A stretch of DNA of 64,000 bases from Rhodamnia argentea (taxonomy: Eukaryota > Streptophyta > Magnoliopsida > Myrtales > Myrtaceae), in NCBI RefSeq assembly GCF_020921035.1, contig NC_063155.1, positions 17,813,311-17,877,310 on the forward strand, written 5' to 3'. Shown in pieces: positions 1 through 12,994 of this stretch. The position numbers were made by a program, and so were the translations under genes. Each line of letters starts with the position of its first letter. Position 1 is the stretch's first letter. The notes under the pieces were generated by a model that saw only the letters and a program-made list of their open reading frames with translations, ran no database searches and had not been told where the DNA came from.

Positions 1-1136
1 CAATAGAAGCTGCAAAATCTCAACCACATGACACCCTACGTTTTGTGATGCATTGCAGTCATAAATGATATAGAACTCTACATTGACTTCTGATTCTACA
101 GGGTGTCTGTAAATATGGAAAGTTCGAACTTGACCTTGCTCGTTATATTCCCTTTCTTTTGCATTATTTGCCCATGGACTCTCCACTCAATGCTGTCACC
201 TTCTCATTTTCGTGCAATGGAGTCAACTTTAAAGCAATTGGTATAACCAGACAGAATGTTCATGGCTTGAATTCCCAAGGAAATAAGAAAAATTAAGACA
301 TCTAATACACCAAATTACACGGTCCATGTATTATTATTATTATTATTATCGAAAGTTGACAAGTACTGTGAGCAAATGACAAAACTTTGGAGAGTTTTTG
401 GTAGCCACACTTTCCGATCTTAATCAATGAAGTCGCTAAGGAAAAAAAAAAAAAAAAAACTACTTTGATAAAGAAGTTGTGACACCTTGGATTAACTTAT
501 CAAAGTTACTATTCACATTAGCACCTCTCATACCAAACGTCGCTAATTTAGATAATTTTATTAGAGTTCCTTGATAATACTCCATATAAATTTCAATATA
601 GTTTATCCATAATTTTTCACATATAGTCTATTAATTTCTGATATTTTTAAATGGAAAAAAAATGTACTTGTTATCCTTATTTATTATGAGCTAATCGGGA
701 ATTAGGGACCGGCGTATGGGCCTAGCTTGTTATCTTTATTTATCATGAGCTAATCGGGAATTAGGGACTGGCGTATGGGCCAAGCTCAACCAGAAAGCCG
801 GCCCTACTCGGTTGATTCATCCGAGGACCATTTTGATTCTCGATTTCAAGAATGAGAAACTTAACTTGAGCGTGACTCGGTTCCAGGGTAGAATTTAGAA
901 ATTAACCGGCCTGGAGACGGTTCACCCTTATCCATCATTAAAGTTCTTTTGCTCTTTTTATTTGTCTACACTGTTGGATGTGGTTGACATAATTTCCTTA
1001 AGTAGAAAAGAATAGGAAGACGAAAATGGCCCCGACAAATTAAAAGCGAGCAAGATTCTCTCTCGTCCACACGTGGGGGCGTTTCTGACGTCATCCTAAC
1101 CGAGACGGTGTCGTCTGGTCCTCCACCCGCTCATCG

Positions 1137-1167
<31 letters not shown>

Positions 1168-1219
1168 CTCTTCTTCTTCTGCGCTTCAGTAGTGACGATC
1201 TTAGGAAAGAAAGACGAAG
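1..1219 (+). promoter_or_regulatory. Upstream region and 5' leader of the J-protein gene
   Basis: No gene was recognised. The stretch contains a tandem duplication of a 59-bp unit (667-725 and 726-784, a few mismatches). A trinucleotide microsatellite of TCG/CGT followed by TTC lies at about 1135-1182, just before the chosen ATG at 1220. The microsatellite would lie in the 5' UTR. A short open frame runs through it, but it reads as valine repeats and is not supported as a gene. Confidence 0.5.
667..784. repeat. Tandem duplication of a 59-bp unit
   Basis: Two adjacent near-identical copies, each containing GAGCTAATCGGGAATTAGGG and ending in GGCGTATGGGCC. They differ at only a few positions, which suggests a fairly recent local duplication upstream of the J-protein gene. 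Confidence 0.85.
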
Positions 1220-4015
1220 ATGGAGCGCCTTCTGTGTCTCTCCAGTTCGTCGCCTACTTCAGTTCTACGAGTCACCGAAACGGCTCCGCGTTTCACCGGC
1301 TCGCCGATCTCTTCCCCTTCCGCGTCGAGGCCTAATCTCTCCGTGAGCTGCAGAGGGAGATTCGGCGACGCCCCTCTCGACAGCTCGTCGGCTCGCGGTG
1401 TCCTCGGCGTCGAGCCCATCTGCTCCGCTGCCGAGCTCAAAGCCGCTTTCCGAGCCAAAGTATGAACGAAAAGAATGAGCTTTGTGGATAGGTTTCGAAC
1501 TTTTTCTGGTTTGTATCGAAGCGGTTGATTTGTTGTGTTATCTTCTGATGGAAAGGTGAAGCAGTACCATCCTGACGTGAACAGAGATGGTGATTCTGAT
1601 GCGATGATTCGGCTCGTGATTCAAGCTTACGAGGTTTGATCATTGACCCCAGTACTTCGCTCTCCTGTTCGCTTGGTTGACGCATAGTTGGTGGATAATC
1701 GCCCCGCCTAGTTCTCTTTTCGCAAGCAGGGTCTTTGGGCATATGGGGTGATACAGAGATGACTAACCACGAAGCTAAATGAATGTTGCTTGATGAACAC
1801 CACTTGCAAGAATGATTTTCTTGAGAAAAATATAAACTTCTGTCACGGCAGAAGCAGGGGGACCCTCTCGGTTCTGATTACTATTGTTCTGGAATCAGTT
1901 AAATCACTCTACTGGTGTCTGCTATTACAAATAGTACTATAGCTGGTTTATCATGAAACATGGTTTGCTTTTTGATCAGTGGGAATTCCACAAAACTAGG
2001 ATATAAGGGCAAGGAATGGTCACCTTGAAATATTTTACATCTGGAATTTGTGTTTAGAATAATGGCAAGGAATGGTCTCCCAGAAGTTAATTCTGATTAC
2101 TGCTCGAGGGACCTCACATTTGTTTTTTCGATTTTTTTTTTCTGGAAAGCTCTGCAAATACTCACCTCGTAGATACGTATGTGTTGTGAGTACGACCGCC
2201 TGAATTTCATTTTTGGAAGCTATTCGGTTGACAAAGTGTGTCTAGTTTCTAGAGTTCTTGCCATGTTTATGAACTGGTGACTACAATTATGGTAAGTGAA
2301 AATTGGTGATTATGGTGAGGAATGATGTGTGCAGATGCTATCCGACTGCAGCCGGTCTGAAATCATTGAGAGGTGAGGCAGATCATTATGCCTTCAGATT
2401 GCAGTATTAGCTGGTGGAGTATTTTTCAGTTGAACTTAAGACTCAGACCTTTATATGCTCTCTTGGCTGTAATTTGGAAGAAAATAAGAAAAGTCTGTTA
2501 TCTGGAAGTTTGAGATGTTATTGAGTCTTCTACTCTTCTTAGGTACTCATGAGCTATTTATGTTTGTGAACTAGATCCAACTGTTTGGGGGACTTGCTGT
2601 TCATATTTGATGTTAAGTCAAAAGGTTTGGAGTCGGTTATGGTATAATTTTTGTTAGTATGATAGTAACATTCCGTTTTCTGTCCAGCGAATGCCTGGAT
2701 CCTTTTGATGAACCAGAATGTGAAGCACTTGATCTGTTTGTGAATGAGCTTCTTTGTGCCGGCAAAGGTATTCATTACTGGCTTTATCCTTTTACTCATG
2801 AACCTCTGCAAATCCAGTTATTAATTCAGCGTTGCCTATACCTGTTAAAAGGGTGCTTGTTAATGGGATTCTGCTTTTGTAAAACTGGCTTTAGCTGCAA
2901 TCTAGGCCTCTAAAGTGTGTACTCTCTTGTCTAGTTCGTAATCAAGGAAATATCTGGCAAAGATAAAGCTTGCAAGGCAGGAACCTTTTGTGACTCCTCA
3001 CTAGCAATTGGAAGTGGTTTGCCAGCTCCAAAGTGCAACGCAAACCCTGTTTCTAGTTGCTTGTATGGGGAAAATCAGGAATATTAGACACCCTAATTCT
3101 CTCTTGCAAAACCACAAAACCAAATCTGACTTGAGACACAGAGTTCGCTGGCCCTGTTTATGTTCATCGCAGAATGTTCCATATCTTCTGCAGGGTGTCC
3201 GTCCTCATGTGTCAAAGCAGCCCCACATGCTTTTACATTTGCTACATCTGCAGGAACTGCTCGTGCAACTTCCCAAGGTGAGTTTTGCTAGGCGAAGTCC
3301 TCCCTATTTTTGATATGCATAAGCATCTGCTGTCACTCCCTATTTTCCAAGTAGAAGTAAGGCGCCCTAGCCATTGAACTGAAGCTGCTGTTTTGCCAGG
3401 AAATGGTGATGACTATCAGGTGCACCTTGCTGTTGGCCAGTGCCCCAGTAATTGCATTCATTATGCGACTCCTTCTCAGAGAATTATCCTAGAAGAATTA
3501 CTTGACAGGTTGTCATTCACCATAATCTCCTAGATACATGCTTGCCTAGTCAATTAGATAAAAGCTCTCTTTGGCCAAAAAAGAAAAAGAAACAGATAAA
3601 AGCACTCATATTGTACCTTGGCTATGGTTGTGTTATTGCTTTTGCCTAGTTCTAGGGTGGCATCTAATCATACCTTTCGATGCAGTGTTTGTTCAGTTCA
3701 TCAAAATTAAGCACCCTTTATATGTTTGGTTTTGCTTAAGTGATAAGTTCCATCACAAAGGAGAAAAGAAAGAGAGTGGAAATCCCACTATTGCATTTAT
3801 TGTGATCCATGTTTCTCCTATTACTCATCCATATAAGCTGACGTGGTTTTTTGCCTGTTCATTTTCCTTGTAGCATCTTGGACGTGCCTTATGATACTTC
3901 TGCTGAGGCAGATCTGCTATACTCTTTAATTGTGAAAGCCAAGTTCGAGAATAATCGGTTCCGGAAGCCAAAGAAGCAGCCGAAGAGTTCAACCAAACAT
4001 GTAGATTGGTACTGA
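1220..4015 (+). CDS. J-domain protein with a ferredoxin-like 4Fe-4S module (DJC76/77/82 type), predicted plastid
   Basis: Seven coding exons, all phases consistent: 1220-1459, 1556-1633, 2335-2372, 2688-2767, 3194-3277, 3400-3508, 3874-4015, giving 256 residues. The Ser/Arg-rich N terminus looks like a plastid transit peptide. A short J-domain follows with the Hsp70-activating HPD at about residues 85-87 (context VKQYHPDVNRD). The second half is cysteine-rich: ECLDPFDEPEC, then LLCAGKGCPSSC, then GQCPSNCIHY. This resembles ferredoxin-like cluster binding. Fusion of J and ferredoxin-like modules is known from plant plastid DJC76/DJC77/DJC82 proteins. The likely role is an Hsp70 co-chaperone in the stroma carrying an iron-sulfur module. 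The start at 1220 is the first ATG giving a transit-like N terminus in frame with the HPD. It converges with the LPA3-like gene. From memory, the Arabidopsis homologue lies close to TAN, as here. Confidence 0.85.
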
Positions 4016-4861
4016 AATGTGAAGCGCAACTGATTGTATTGCAGTAACAGCAATGATGCGTTACTCCATTCAAGGACTGCAAGCTGATGCTACCATGGAT
4101 ATGGTTGTCAATAATCAATATAGGTGGTACTAGACGATAGAACCTCATCACCCGAGCCAGCGCAAATTAGTTCTGCAATCATTCTTTCAAGGATAATCTG
4201 GTTTTTGCATGCATTTTGTAGGATTTCATTGTATAGCTTCTTAATCATTGTACCGATAGAGATATACCTATGTACATCAATGCAGAAGAGTTCGGAAAAT
4301 TGCATTTATCTCAAAGCGTTAGTATATCTAACCGGTCACATAAAAGATTGGACATTGAGGCGGTTGAAAATCAGTCACAGCTGCTCGCCTTTTCAGTTGA
4401 CTTGTTCGGGGGATGTTGCGACTTTGAGCGGAAGTTTATCTTGTCGTGAACAGATTGCTAAAATGATGTCTCTGCATCTTTATTTGTATCAGAAAGGAAT
4501 TCCGCACTGGTCCCATGTTTGAACAATTTCCATCGTCAACACTCGGTTCATGAAATCATTGCAGTTACAGTGTCCAAATCAAAATGACCTTACTTGTTTT
4601 ATTTTTATGGTCATTAGAACCAGCTTAGAGGCAGAGCCTGTTAAAAGAGCATAGACTGTATCCACACATCAAATGCCTAGAGATAGGAATCGAACTCAAA
4701 TGCTCTGCTTCTAGAGGTGTGGAGTTATTCTCGCCTTCTTACATCTTTGAATGAAAAATTTGGTAGTTTTATCTTTTTGCCTGGACATGATTCCACTTCT
4801 GGAAAGTCAAATACCTAGTAATAACAATATTAAGTATAGGATACACTTAGTTATAAGAGCA
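4016..4861. other. Spacer between convergent genes
   Basis: Holds the 3' UTRs of the J-protein gene (+) and the LPA3-like gene (-). A 132-codon open frame starting near 4124 overlaps the presumed 3' UTR and shows no recognisable domain. Nothing else was seen. Confidence 0.4.
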
Positions 4862-7800
4862 CTACTTTGAAATGGCTTTCATAAATCGATTTAATGATGA
4901 GAAAATTCCGGCTGCTGTATTGAAGAACGATGGACCCTTCTCGGACTTCTCTTCCACATCTCCGTAAATTATCTGCAAAAGTAGAATGTTTCACTGTCAA
5001 CCGATGCATGTTTCTTCACTATTTGAAACCCAATGCCGACGTCTTAGTTGAGATTTTATAAAAGCCAGTCATCCAACAAGATTTGCTAGGCACATCGATA
5101 CACAATTTATGCATCATGTCAATGTGAGATACATGTTGCCGTCACTCAAGATAATAGGTCGGCTAACCTCAAGATCTTCTGCATCTGGACGACTAACCAT
5201 TTCCTTTGCAAGCAAATATCGGTTTGGCCTATCCTTATCATCGTAAAAAACCTTCCACAATCTGGTGCCAAGTGAAAAGGGAGAACAAAATATTAGGGCT
5301 GAAACACATGGAACACCAATTGCATTGGGTGTTAAAGAAGAGTGCCATGACTGTTGCTCAGAATGGCCAGATGGTCGCAGATAATGGAGCAACCTTGGTA
5401 TCAATATTATGACTCGCAAAATTGATATAAGGTTACCTTATAAGATGCAAATGATCAGACAATAACTCAACTAGCCAGAGTCAATCCACAATTTTGGAAC
5501 TAAACAAGCTAGACACATATTCACTAGTATCACGATACAATTAGTTAACCATGATCACATATTTCTGACATCAAATCGTATTGGTTTTACCAATTTTGGC
5601 ATCAAACTTATAAATCACACCAAGGAAGTAGCCAAACTTCTATTTCAGTTTGGAACATCAAGGAGGTCACACAGCTAAAATTACATAACTGAAGCATAAA
5701 ACAAGCCAAGAACCATATAAACGTTGGCCCTAAGAGAATAAAAACCAAAGAAGAATCACAGAGGCACCGGAAATGTTAGGGAAAAGAGGCACACAATTTT
5801 GAATCTTACCCAGGGTAACAACGGAATACAGCACCAGACGGAAGGGGTCTCATTGAATATACCGTTGTAAAAGTGCTGCACATCAGAGGGAGGGTTATCA
5901 ACTTATTGAAACAACGAAACAGAGTAGACTCCATCAACCACGCTCATAAACAAGAAAAAAGGTCTCACAAATAACATCTCTTATGAAGAGCTTCTCATGT
6001 CACGAGTTGTTGACAGAAGGGGAAGATCAAATTTTGGCCATGCATTTTGAGGTCCTTGATGGCCAAAAAGGAATAAGTAGGGGCAATGCCAAAATTAATA
6101 TTTAATGCTGGACATATAGGTGCTTTACAAGGCTAACAGCAAAAAGCAGTTTGTCTTTGAAATTTAAATGAGTGCTTGCTTGATTTAGTTCACAAAAAAG
6201 AAGTCTGTGAGGAAGTTGTTAAAGAAAAAAAGGGAGATTGGTGGGCATTATGAAGGCTTACCTCAAAAAGTATCGCCGCAACTTTCGGACATTAAACCCT
6301 ACTCCAACATCTTCGCTGATAAGGCGTGGATTCCACATGATGAGAGGCCTTGGCTGCAATCATGCAAGAGAATGTGAGAGAATATGGGCATTAAAAGCAA
6401 AAGAAAATTTTCAATTGGCATAATGTAATAGACTAAACTATTCCATAATAATATGGTAAAAATGTTTTCCCTTCTTTTCCTGTCTATCCCCCTCTTTAAT
6501 TTGGTGATTCATGATGCTTATGATCAGATTCTTGACAATGCTGTGAGAGGTAATGCCAGTTTTAGAAGTTACACCTTGTTCAGGATGGCTGAGCAAAATA
6601 TTTGCATAGGCTCCTGTAACAGGTATAAAAAGACAGTCCATCCAATTCATTTGCATCCACACAGTTGCACACATCCGTGCATTTAGACACATTCATTAAG
6701 ACTAATAAAAGATTTGCTCTCCTTCAACAAGTTACTCTGCCTTTCCCATATCTGATCATGAATGCAAATTGTTAGAGATAGGTACCGGGTCATCTGAGAG
6801 ATCAGATGCAATCCGTTCCACATACTCCAACATCTGATAGTCAGGAACAACCATAACTATGATCTCATCTTCGTTTTCCACTGGTTTTCGATCACTTAAG
6901 CTGCATAAAGAAAATGCAAATAAAAGAACTCCACATGACACATCCATAACGGCAAGTCATGATAATTGAACTGAATGATAAGAATCCAGCTTTAATCAAC
7001 TTAATTCAAAAGGAGATCAAGATATCGCATAACATCAAAGGAGGAAAGTTACAATAACAACTAACAAGGAAAACATTTACCTGGAGAATCCAAAAGCTGC
7101 ATCTTGCCATCGATACTTTAGAAGAGCAGCAGCACCAGCATCTGGAAATACAGCTTTGATTCTCTAGCAATTAATTTGCAGAAGCAAAACATATATGAAC
7201 TAATATTCTGAAGGAATCAATATACTTGTGACCATGGTTCAATGCATCATGTTTTTATCTTGCAAGCTCATTGAGTGAAAACATTTCCCAATGCGCGTGC
7301 CCTTAACAGGCCTTGCTGAACTATGACATTGAAGATATGAGAGTTCAACACATGATATAATTACACGCACAAGCATGCATTTCATAGGTCTTGATGACCT
7401 TGAATTTCAGGAAGCTAGAGTTTTAGAGTCCTTGCGGTTCAATGGTTAGATAGGTTGCATATTCAGAGAAGGCCTTGTTTCTCTATAACTCGTAGCCTCT
7501 CCACAACAAGATTTTCAATCCAAAAAACCATCAAAAAATTTTTGGTCACTTGAAAAATTTGTCGCCACTTACCTGACATCCTGTTTCTGCAATCAACGTA
7601 TCCACGAAGATCCTCGACAGTCCCCAAAGTTCAGCTTGGGCACCTTCATCATCCAGGAATTGCAGTTGCGGGATTAAGAGTTCCACCTGAGAAACGTCAA
7701 AGGTGGAGAAGCTACTAATAAGTACTTGAGTTAAGATGCACTAATGTGAGATAACACTCCAGCAATCTTTCATCGACCCACTCAATTAACTTCGTGTCCC

Positions 7801-9067
7801 TCCACCAATGCAAGGACAAAATATTCCGAAGTTGATACCTTAATATCTTGGAAAGGTTCGTTTATATGCTACATGCACATAATAAGATCTATAGATGGGG
7901 TCATTTGGTTGCCCAAACAAATTACACATTCCAACAACTATCTTTTGATACTGCAGATTGCTAAGAAGAATGCAACACATCTGAGGTTACCCTGCTTCCA
8001 GTCTCTTATACACCCTTATTAAATCAAAAGAGAAAAACACAAGACAATAAATAATTCCTGCATATTCTATAAGTTTCCTGAGCACATGGTACATACTATG
8101 GCTCTCATCCCTCCAGAAGACAAGAATGAGGCACTTGCTTGACCTGATTGCCGAACCGCACCCTCCAAATCAGAAGGCAAGCAGCTGAAAAATCAAGCAC
8201 GTTCCGTCAGTTGTTTTCACACTCAATGAAATAAAGCATTTCAAAGCGGCAAGGCCATTAAACACTCCCGATGGAAAACTATAATTGGAAATGAATACTC
8301 ATCACCACCTACACCCCAACTGCTAATTTTGAGAACCGTGACCGCTTAATGTCTGCAGTCTAGATTCATCATTCATAACACAACAATTACAACCAAAATT
8401 TGCCTCGTTCCAAGTGCGAATCTCCTTATGAATCCCCAACCATGTATCCCATTCCAACAGGTAACTTGAAGAAGCTCATTCTACTATCAGCAAACTAACA
8501 CCACTAGCCTCTCATACGTCCATTTCTACATATATTGTCAATCTGAGAACGTAACCAAATCGAAACCTCCAAAAACTCAAGCTCCAATGTCACAAAGAGT
8601 ACATTTAAAAAAATTTCCCTGTTAAATAAAATTTCAACCAAGAAGCATTCATCATTACACAAGAATTGACAATCAAATTTCATCCACCAGAACCAGTATT
8701 TTCATATACCCCAAACCCTAACTCAACATTTTCCCAAGCAATTCCAAGCACGGAAATTTGCGACGTTTCCTTTCATTACAGAACTGAACCTGTCGTCCTC
8801 GTCATCTTCTTCCTGAATCATTCCTTCTTCCCGGGACTCCGAAGAATTCGACACGCCCTCGTCGACGCCATCGTCGACCTCTCCCTGGAACTTCTCGAAC
8901 TTGGCGCGCGCTTCGAAGGGGTGCCAATCTCTGCGAAGCGAAACTCCGTTGAACACGCCGAGTGCTGAGGTGGGAGAAGATAAGGAAGAGCGATTGGTGA
9001 AGTTGTGAATGGTGGGTGTTGAAGCAGAGTGGCAGTATAAAGAGCAGCTGGGAAGCGAAGAGGCCAT
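4862..9067 (-). CDS. LOW PSII ACCUMULATION 3-like DUF1995 protein, predicted plastid
   Basis: Nine coding exons on the minus strand, joined by phase: 9067-8790, 8184-8097, 7686-7573, 7163-7081, 6900-6786, 6353-6262, 5875-5810, 5261-5168, 4972-4862, giving 346 residues. The Ser/Thr-rich N terminus (MASSLPSCSLYCHSASTPT) looks like a plastid transit peptide. An acidic linker (EEDDEDD) follows, then the DUF1995 domain. That domain includes VELLIPQLQFLDDEGAQAEL, VVPDYQMLEYVERIASDL, RPLIMWNPRLISEDVGVGFN and GAVFRCYPGLWKVFYDDKDR. These match the LPA3 family, known in Arabidopsis to help assemble photosystem II with LPA2 and Alb3. The ATG at 9067 gives the expected transit peptide. Two DUF1995 paralogues occur in Arabidopsis and I cannot say which is closer. 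It shares a divergent promoter with the kinesin gene. Confidence 0.87.
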
Positions 9068-10005
9068 CGATTGCTCTCAGCCTCAAGAAGCCATGAATGA
9101 GTTTCACCAGAAGCTCCCTGTCACCGCCACTTAGCCGATAAAAATAAAAGATAAGAAAAAGAAACGAAAACACGAAAAACAGGGGAACTCTTTTTAAATT
9201 ATATTTATACATTTATAACAATTTACAGCAACATAGTGAGGCAAAGCTAAATCATTAAGGGGGTTGCTCGTTAATTACCTAATTAAGGAAGAGTTTGTTT
9301 TTCAACGCACGATCTATCCCGTGTTATTTCGTAATCAATGCATTAAAAATGGAAACTTTTCTTACACATAAAACAGCTTCAGCCTTAAGCGCATTTTTCC
9401 AAGAATCACGCAGTTTCGTCCTTTAGTTTAACTATCTAAACAGTATAATTTCGCAACGATATATGTGCTTTCTCCGCAGTTTATTATTTATCCCGATAAA
9501 ATTACCCCAAATCCCAGTGGTAAATTGGAACTGTAAAAAATTTAACTCCTTGATCACTTTTACCTTTAAACTTTTCCCCCCTTTTTTAAGTTTCGCGGTA
9601 TTCATATTTCGGCATTTATTAAACATGAAACGCCTGAAAATCTTTCAAAAACCGTTTGAATAAATTTCCTAAATAACTTTTTCTCCATATTTTTAAAACT
9701 TCAGGAGAATAATCATGAATATATCATCGAATAAAGTTATAAAAAAAAAGCCCACGTCAACGAGGCCCAGTGTCCGAGCCCATCTTCCAGCGCTCGCAAT
9801 CCTTAGGGAGCCGTTAGGAGCTGCTTCGCGATCCGACGGCTCAGAATCATCCAAATTCAAAATTGAATCCCATCAAAACCCTCCAACTCGCGTAACGCTC
9901 TAAAAACCATCTCTCTCTCTCTCTCTCTCGCTCTCGCCCTCCCTCTCGCTCGCTCGCTCTGTACTAGCACTCCAATTCTGTCTAGTGATTCTCGGATTTT
10001 AAGTC
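9068..10005. promoter_or_regulatory. Divergent promoter region between LPA3-like and kinesin-14 genes
   Basis: About 0.94 kb separates two start codons pointing away from each other, so both promoters must lie here. The kinesin side ends in a CT-rich leader with a (CT)n run at about 9908-9960. A further CT run lies just inside the first intron (10019-10037). Pyrimidine-rich leaders of this kind are common in plant 5' UTRs. No gene was seen. Confidence 0.6.
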
Positions 10006-12909
10006 ATGGAAGGTATGTTCTCTCTCTCTCTCTCTCGTTGTGCACATTGATTGAGCCGAATCCATGTCGCATGCGTTCGATCCATCCCGTGTTTCCTCTT
10101 GGAATCGTTTCGCCTGGCCGACTGAAATTCTTGTGCGACAGATCATGCTGTAGACATGCTCTCCGAGAAGTTCGACCGCATCGTCCTCAATTCAGCCGCG
10201 AAGCCTTCAGCGCCGTGCAAATACGGTTCGATCTCTCTTGCGTTTTCCCTGTCAATTGGAGTTTTAAGGTTTTTCATACGAATCTTGCAATTCGTTTCGT
10301 GGAACTTGAGCCGAGGACGACGTGCCTGTTATTATCTTTGCGTTAAAAGGATGAATACGAGGTCAATTTGTTATGTGGACGAATTGATAGGTGTAGCACT
10401 GGTGAAGTTGTGGTTGTTTTTCGTTCTGCATCCCAATTTGTGCTTGAAATATGAATTTCTCGCTTCTTTTGAGTTTGTACTCTGTTTCTTGTACCGTTTG
10501 TCTTTGAATTAAACATATGTGAAGCCCTAATTTTAGGATTTGACTCCAGGTTTGGAGCGAGTTGAAGGAAATGAAAATTCAATTGATGATACTGCTGAGT
10601 ACAGTGGCAATCGAGAATCCTCCCCTGACCAGGGACAGACCCTCCCCATACTACAGAAGATCATAAGTTTGAGTTCCAAGATACAAGTAAGTTCTTGGCA
10701 ATAAGTCTAACAAAATGTTGTGGTATAAAATAAAAAAACCCTGTTCCATTCAATTTAACCTAGCTTAGTTTAAATTAATTGGTTGGAATCTTCTTGTTCT
10801 TTTCATTATTAATTTCGATAACCCTCCAGGATTTGAGAAAGGAGCACGTTGCTCTATCTGATGAAATGAAGGGTATAACTCCGAGTGCTTTTGCTGGGCC
10901 TGAACTCATTGATACCCTCGATCAACTTAGTAAGTGCTCTCTGCTTTCTAACTCTTGTCCACAATTTACTCAGATTTCCTTTTGTTCATTGGTTTCGTAC
11001 ATCTGTGATTGGTAGGCAAAGAGAATGAAAGATTAAAGAAGAAGTACCTTCAGGAGTCATCTGAAAGAAAGAGACTGTACAATGAAGTGATTGAGCTTAA
11101 AGGCAACATTAGGGTCTTCTGTAGATGTAGACCATTAAACTCAGAAGAAATTGCAAGTGGCTCAGCTTGTGTGGTAGAATTTGACCCTTCTCAGGACAGT
11201 GAGCTTCAGGTCCTTTCCTCTGATTCATCGAAGAAGCCGTTTAAATTTGATCATGTGTTTAAGCCTGAGGATAACCAAGGTATGGTGGCTCACTTTGTTG
11301 CAGACATTAACCTCATTTTCACATGTTTTGGAAACCATTCTCATCCTTTCATCTTCTGCATCATGCAGAGGCTGTTTTTGCTCAGACGAAGCCGGTTATC
11401 GCTTCAGTAATGGATGGATATAATGTATGCATTTTTGCATATGGCCAAACTGGTACTGGAAAGACGTTTACAATGGAAGGAACTCTAGAAAACAGGGGAG
11501 TCAACTACAGGACCTTGGAAGAGTTGTTTCACATATCTGAAGAAAGAAATGGCATTATGAGATATGAATTGCTTGTCAGCATGCTGGAAGTGTACAATGA
11601 GAAGATAAGAGACCTTTTGGTAGAAAGCACAGAACAACCAGCTAAGAAGTGAGTCTTGTTTTTCCTCAGGATCTGGGATCAGTGCTCCTGTTCTATATGA
11701 TTATTTCATCAGTACTATGAACCTACTGCCAACATATTATTATTGCATATGGCATGTCAAAAGTATGCTAGCTTCCCTTCCATTGGAATAGAATGGAGGT
11801 ATGGAACAGATTGAGGCACCTAGTTTTGCCACCATGTACTCTTGACTACTCAAGTTCAGGTCAACCACTTTGACAACTGTCTTGAAGTAGCCCATAGTCC
11901 AGAGGGTCTCTAAACTAATTCAAATCCCTCTAAACTAATTCAAATGGCTTTGTTGTCATGTATTTGTATAATTTGGGTTGTCAACTGTGAGATATATGCA
12001 ACATTGGTATAGTCACCTAGTTTTGCCACCACGTACTCTTGGCTACTCAAGTTCAGGTCAACCACTTTGACAACTGTCTTGAAGTAGCCCATAGTCCAGA
12101 GGGATTCTAAACTAATTCAAATGGCTTTGCTGTCATGTATTTGGGTTGTCAACTGTGAGATATTTGCAACATTGGTATAGTCATGCTTTTTTCGGACTCC
12201 CAAACATCAACTTTTTGCATATTGGTTATTTCTTATCAAATGCTTTGTTTTGATTGTGGTCCTTCTTACATAATTATTTGTAGCTACTAGTAATATTTGA
12301 TTTCAAGTATTGACACAGTCTTAAGTAATTTGAGAAGGAAGGCCCATTATTTCTGCTTGTAATTGAAGGTTGGAGATAAAGCAAGCTGCAGAGGGGACTC
12401 AAGAGGTTCCAGGGCTGGTTGAATCTCGTGTTTTTGGGACAGAGGAAGTGTGGGAGCTACTGAAGTCTGGAAGTCGAGTTAGATCAGTTGGATCCACAAG
12501 TGCTAATGAGCTCAGTAGCCGCTCTCACTGGTGATTTCTAGTTTATATCCTAGATTGTGTTTTACTTAATTCGACTGCTGGATGTGTGCTTTTTCAGCCA
12601 ATTTAGAGAATACTGATGTCCATCCATAATATTAAACTCTGGCCCTAGCTTATTCACTGAGTTCATTGATCGCTGCCACATATTCCTTTTCAGCCTATTG
12701 CGAGTGACAGTGAAGGGTGAGAACCTAATAAACGGACAGAAGACAAAGAGTCATCTTTGGATGGTTGATTTGGCTGGCAGTGAGCGTGTTGGAAGGATTG
12801 AAGTTGAAGGTGATAGGTTGAAGGAATCTCAATATATAAACAAGTCCCTTTCCGCACTAGGAGATGTGATAGCTGCCCTTGCATCTAAATCAGCTCACAT
12901 TCCTTATAG

Positions 12910-12994
<85 letters not shown>

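Noticed and set aside
8802-9212. 136-codon minus-strand frame overlapping LPA3 exon 1
   Set aside because: Different frame from the LPA3 exon; the overlap region has the transit peptide and DUF1995 lead-in in the other frame.
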